64,000 nucleotides of DNA, from the NCBI GenBank assembly GCA_003991915.1, contig RQTK01000086.1:594704-658703 (forward strand), written 5' to 3'. This document shows, piece after piece, positions 60,300 through 64,000 of the stretch. Made by a program: the position numbers and the translations under genes. Under the pieces are notes generated by a model. It made no database searches. It saw only the letters and a program-made list of their open reading frames with translations, and had not been told where the DNA came from. This DNA comes from Elysia chlorotica (taxonomy: Eukaryota; Mollusca; Gastropoda; Plakobranchidae). Numbering within the stretch: position 1 is the stretch's first letter; each line of letters starts with the position of its first letter.

Positions 60300-61362
60300 A
60301 TAGAGATCTAGATCTACATGTACATAACTCATAAGCCGGCAGCTTCAACCTTTAAATCTAATTTTTTTTAAACTATGCCTTAAGATCGGACAACCTCCTT
60401 GGTTTTAATAAGTAATAGAAAGAGCACGCTCTCTATAGCAACAGCACTGTGAGCTCTTTCATTAAAAACGCCTCACCAACTCGATACTCTCTGCTACACG
60501 TACAACTACGCCGGTCATAGCATCGTGTTATAGGTGTAGTTATTTATTACTGACTTTACAAAATAATTATCAGTACTGGCTGTTTTTAATATCATTTCGT
60601 TTCTTTATTTTTCTCTAATGAGCGAAGGTATTACTTGGGAAATACTTTCCGGGCATTTTTTGATAACGCCAAGGTGCCGAATAATGTAGTTCAGTTTAAA
60701 TTAATCGCGTAAAGGAAACTACACTAACTGCTGGCGTTTGACAATTGAAAAAGAAGGCTTAACAAGCTATGCAATACCCAGCAAGCCGGTTGTTTATGTT
60801 TTTGTTTGCTTGTTGTTGTTGCTTTGTTTGTTGATGTTTTTTGTGTGTTTTATGTGTGTGTGTTTGTGTTTTTTGTTTTGTTTTGTTGTTTTGTTTTGTT
60901 TTTTGAATGCTGTTGTTTTTTCTTCAGCTCATCCATTTTTAACTTCAGAAATACACACGTTAGTAGTATTTTTGCATTTAGAATAGATTAATTGATAAAT
61001 TATCATGAACCGAATTCGTGGTAGATTATTGCAACATTTATTGCTTGGATATAAAATATTGTGGTAATTATTATTTGGTAAATTGGTGTCATAATTATTA
61101 TTTGCTAAGTTTATGTGATGTTTACTATTAATAAATGTGATTATTAGTAATTTGTACATTGATGTGATATTTACTTTTTGGTGAATGAAAAAACTATGAT
61201 ATTTTAACTTGGTAAATAAATGTGACATTAAATTCATGGTACATTGTTATAGTTAGTTATTGATATAAAAAAATGGAAAGTACGAGTATAACGGATACAT
61301 ATTCATAACAGAATGCTGCATGAATTCTTGTGTGCATTTTGTTTCCATTTCTTACCAATAAA
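60300..61362 (+). other. Probable 3' UTR of the SLC17 gene
   Basis: AT-rich sequence after the stop codon. The first AATAAA hexamers I see are at 61130, 61215 and 61357, any of which could be the poly(A) signal. The true mRNA end is not determinable from sequence. A degenerate repeat of about 36 bp (TTGGTAAATTGGTGTCATAA type) fills 61020-61240. Confidence 0.4.
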
Positions 61363-61734
61363 TATTCGCAAATTGTGTTATAATTAGAACCTACAATAAT
61401 AATCAAGAGCAGTGCCTGCAGTTTATTATCGGTTCTGTACGTCCTTAAATTATAAGGTCAAAATTTTTGTTTATCTTAATACCAATGTATAACAATTGTA
61501 TCAATTCTTTTGTCATAATTGTTGCATCTTCAATGTTGAAAAACTCGTGCCATTCCTTGTCATAAAATACTTTGCGAAAACTTTGATACTGCTTTTGTTA
61601 TCGTCATTCGTTTCAATGTTATTAAAGTATTAAACCATGTGAAGATAAACGACTGGTTGGGTCCGTATCATCATAAGGGGAGTCCCATTGTGACAGAACA
61701 GGACTGCAACAACAAATACAGCAGACGACACAAT

Positions 61735-61765
61735 AACAACAACAACAACAACAACAGCAACAAAA
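61735..61765. repeat. CAA trinucleotide repeat
   Basis: Short ACAACA run. The reverse strand reads as a poly-Cys stretch and is not coding. Confidence 0.7.
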
Positions 61766-62183
61766 ATAAAACATTACAGCAGCAGCCGCAACGTACTGCC
61801 TTAACGAACAAATAAAAATTGTATTTTTATCATTTCTTTTTTTAACGCACTGCCCTAGCAACACCACTGACACTATATATAAGACATGTCAATATTGTGA
61901 CGCAAAATTGTGGTCCACAGAAACATCCTCACAATGCTGTGCCAATGGTCAAGTAAATTTACCATACTTGCAAACTTTACCGGAACCTTTCAACTTTCAC
62001 ATCCGCATCACTGGGTGTAAATGAGGACATATTACCGGCAGGGGTATACTGTACGTTACCGGCAGGGGTATACTGTTTTATAGTAAGTGGCACTGTTTGT
62101 TATAGAATTGGTATTAATTTAAACTTTTAATCCCGCAAATTCACGGACCTTCAACTAGTATTACAATAAAGATTATATAGTAA

Positions 62184-62345
62184 ATGCATAAACGTGGCGT
62201 AGCTTACGCCTCGTCGTAAGTCTTATTCTTATATTGTTTCGACAAAATGTAATATAGGTCGTGTTTGTGCATTCTACCATAAGCGTACATATATATATAT
62301 ATATCTGACTTCTCAGATTCTACCCCTTGTGTCGTAAGTACAACG
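62184..62345. mobile_element. Foldback/MITE-like element
   Basis: ATGCATAAACGTGGCGTAGC, CTTACGCCTCGTCGTAAGTC and GTCGTGTTTGTGCATTC form inverted arms like those at 55137. A TA run (62288-62306) and GTCGTAAGTACAACGTCG follow; the last also matches the 17225 element. Confidence 0.6.
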
Positions 62346-62349
62346 TCGC

Positions 62350-62950
62350 CGCATCTCGCAACTTTCACATAATATTAGGGGAAAGGGCACGGCATTTTGG
62401 TGAATGTAGTCACTGTATCTGTCATGAGTAAAATTAATCTTGTCAACTCAGTTTTTCAACTGCAGAGAAAATTATTCGTTTGAATGCCAAATTATAGTTT
62501 TAATCACGTTTTTAAAAAAGCCCAGACATTCTAATATGACTCATCATTTAACAAAACAGTAAAATGATCTTGTAAGTATGCTACCAATATTCAGTATCAA
62601 GAAATAACTATAACCATTTTTAGCTTTACATTTGATCAGAGTTTGTTTTGAGGCACGTTCAATCAGAAGAAACAGCATTAGCTAAGATATTGTGAAACGA
62701 TAGACTAACCATGCTTACACAGACATACAGAGCAAGGTGAAGTAAACCAAAACAAATTCATTACTAAACAAATCAATTATATTTAATAATACGGAAAATG
62801 TAGAAGCAAATTTTCGCCTCTAGAAATCACATCGCTAAACAATCATGAAATGTTTACTTTCTGCATTGGTTACTTTTGTTTTGGTCTGTGTTATAGATTT
62901 TTCGGCTCTGATTGGAGTTGTGGGTTCGAACCCGCGTGTATAGATAACCA
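62350..62950. other. No gene seen
   Basis: AT-rich sequence. GTGGGTTCGAACCCGCG at about 62921 is a B-box-like palindrome without a matching A box nearby. Confidence 0.45.
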
Positions 62951-62989
62951 TAGCATTAGCAAGTATTCAGTGAAAGGTGCTTAAATGCG

Positions 62990-63444
62990 GAGGATCCATT
63001 AACTATTGCATATTGTGAATTCAGATCAGACTGCCACTGGTGTTTGACAGGACAAGATTGTTTTAGCATATGACGATCACAGTAATTACTAGTGAATAAA
63101 GAACGTACGAGTTTGTTTTGATACTTTGAAGTGGGTCGTCTCTCCAGTAACACAATATATATCAAGGACTTAGTGTAATTTGATGTTGTTGGATTCAGTG
63201 TTTAACTTTCAATCACAACATTCATTCAATTAGATCTAGATCGACTTGACAAGACAAGATGAAGCAATGTGTAGTTTTACTCACGTGTGTTTATAACAAT
63301 ACAACTGAAGGAAAAGGAAAGAGCCCATCCTTTGTTTTAGTAATAATAAGGAAGATTACTCTTGCTGTATAATAATATATGAATCAAGGGGAGTAATAGC
63401 GATCTTTGAAAGTGTAATAATACAGGGTTGCTTCCCATGTCACA
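62990..63444 (-). mobile_element. LTR of a retrotransposon (left edge uncertain)
   Basis: On the - strand a TGTGACATGGG start lies immediately after a polypurine tract, the usual position of a 3' LTR. The far end could not be fixed because the partner LTR is outside the window. The 69-codon open stretch inside is not supported as a gene. Confidence 0.45.
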
Positions 63445-63458
63445 TCCCCCTTCTTGAG
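63445..63458 (-). other. Polypurine tract of LTR retrotransposon
   Basis: CTCAAGAAGGGGGA on the - strand, directly before the TGTGAC LTR start and downstream of the polyprotein stop. This is the plus-strand priming site expected in Gypsy-like elements. Confidence 0.6.
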
Positions 63459-63830
63459 CTTGATAACAGCAAGTCTTTCTTGAGGAAGGCTTCTTGAATA
63501 ATGTCCTTTATTTTATTTAATTAAATGTATTACTATTAGATACTTTATGTAATTATTAATTATTACGTACTATCAATATTAAATTTTTTAAGAGTTCATC
63601 ACAAATCAAAATATAATTCTTATGATTGCATATGCATCTTATAATAATTATGCCTGATAGTGATAAGCTGTTAATTACATACTTAGAAAGTTTATCAAGT
63701 TTTCATGCCTATCTAATGAAATGGTGATAATGTCACCTAGGGTATTATTATGACCCTTTTAACACAACCTATCTAAAATAGTGTTTCCTTGTTTGTATGA
63801 TTGCAAGTATATTTGTGTATTGTGGTGCAA

Positions 63831-64000
63831 TTAATCGCAGAACCGTGATGGCCGTACGATTGGACGCCCGCATCTGCTCGAGGTGCCTGTGGTTGGGGCT
63901 TCAGCATTGCAATGGGTGTCATCAGAAGGGTTGTCTTCCTTTGCTGTAGTCTGCAGGCCTAGGTCAGCAAGTCCAGTGCTATCTGTGTTGTGCAATGGTG
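63831..64000 (-). CDS. C-terminal end of LTR-retrotransposon polyprotein (partial)
   Basis: 55 codons open from the window edge to TAA at 63833-63831. The end is basic and proline-bearing: GTSSRCGRPIVRPSRFCD. Polyproteins of Gypsy/BEL elements commonly end with a TRSGR..RPP.R(F/Y) type motif after the integrase. Together with the downstream polypurine tract and LTR start this supports a retroelement reading from beyond the window. Integrase and reverse transcriptase are not in view, so the family is not certain. Confidence 0.55.
   Translation of the reverse strand, partial: PLHNTDSTGLADLGLQTTAKEDNPSDDTHCNAEAPTTGTSSRCGRPIVRPSRFCD

Noticed and set aside
62915..62945. GTGGGTTCGAACCCGCG as a tRNA B box or a retroelement primer-binding site
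   Set aside because: No A box or cloverleaf at the right distance, and the position relative to the LTR does not fit a primer-binding site for an element reading leftward.

Overview
This is eukaryotic genomic DNA, most likely from a gastropod or other lophotrochozoan mollusc. It has one multi-exon gene with canonical GT-AG introns, very long CT/GA, GATA, GTA and GGTT simple repeats, many dispersed tRNA-derived SINEs, and three runs of N (9035-9113, 38268-38820, 52998-53308). No bacterial gene organisation, rRNA or intact tRNA gene was seen. The species cannot be fixed from sequence alone; the assignment rests on repeat style and protein similarity recalled from family knowledge.

Layout. Positions 1-40,000 hold no gene I can support. 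They contain microsatellites, a 1.12-kb tandem duplication (1586-3745), several minisatellites, foldback elements and about a dozen SINE copies in both orientations. Positions 40,058-60,299 (+ strand) carry a complete SLC17-family (sialin / vesicular anion transporter type) major-facilitator gene. I reconstruct 11 coding exons giving 547 residues. The first is a 55-nt exon with the start codon and an acidic dileucine motif, and the last encodes TM12 and a long hydrophilic tail. All phases agree (1,1... 0,0,1,1,0,0,1,1,0 at the successive junctions as detailed per exon). From 60,300 to about 63,000 there is AT-rich 3' flank with candidate poly(A) signals and another foldback element. At 63,000-64,000 (- strand) lies the 3' end of an LTR retrotransposon: the C-terminal end of a polyprotein, a polypurine tract and an LTR edge.

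Most interesting part. The TM4 exon (88 bp) is present twice, at 45,931-46,018 and 47,970-48,057, inside a 674-bp segment X repeated at exactly 2,039-bp spacing with only 7 substitutions and none in the exon. The X copies alternate with two oppositely oriented copies of a 1.4-1.5 kb repeat A, giving A(+)-X-A(-)-X. Because 88 is not a multiple of 3, a transcript using both exons would be frameshifted, so the copies must be mutually exclusive, or one is unused, or the assembly has joined two haplotypes. Intron 7 also holds two decayed partial copies of the preceding exon inside a GGTT array, so this gene has repeatedly duplicated exon pieces together with simple repeats. A tandem array of a tRNA-headed repeat in intron 10 contains one unit with a perfect 40-nt inverted repeat.
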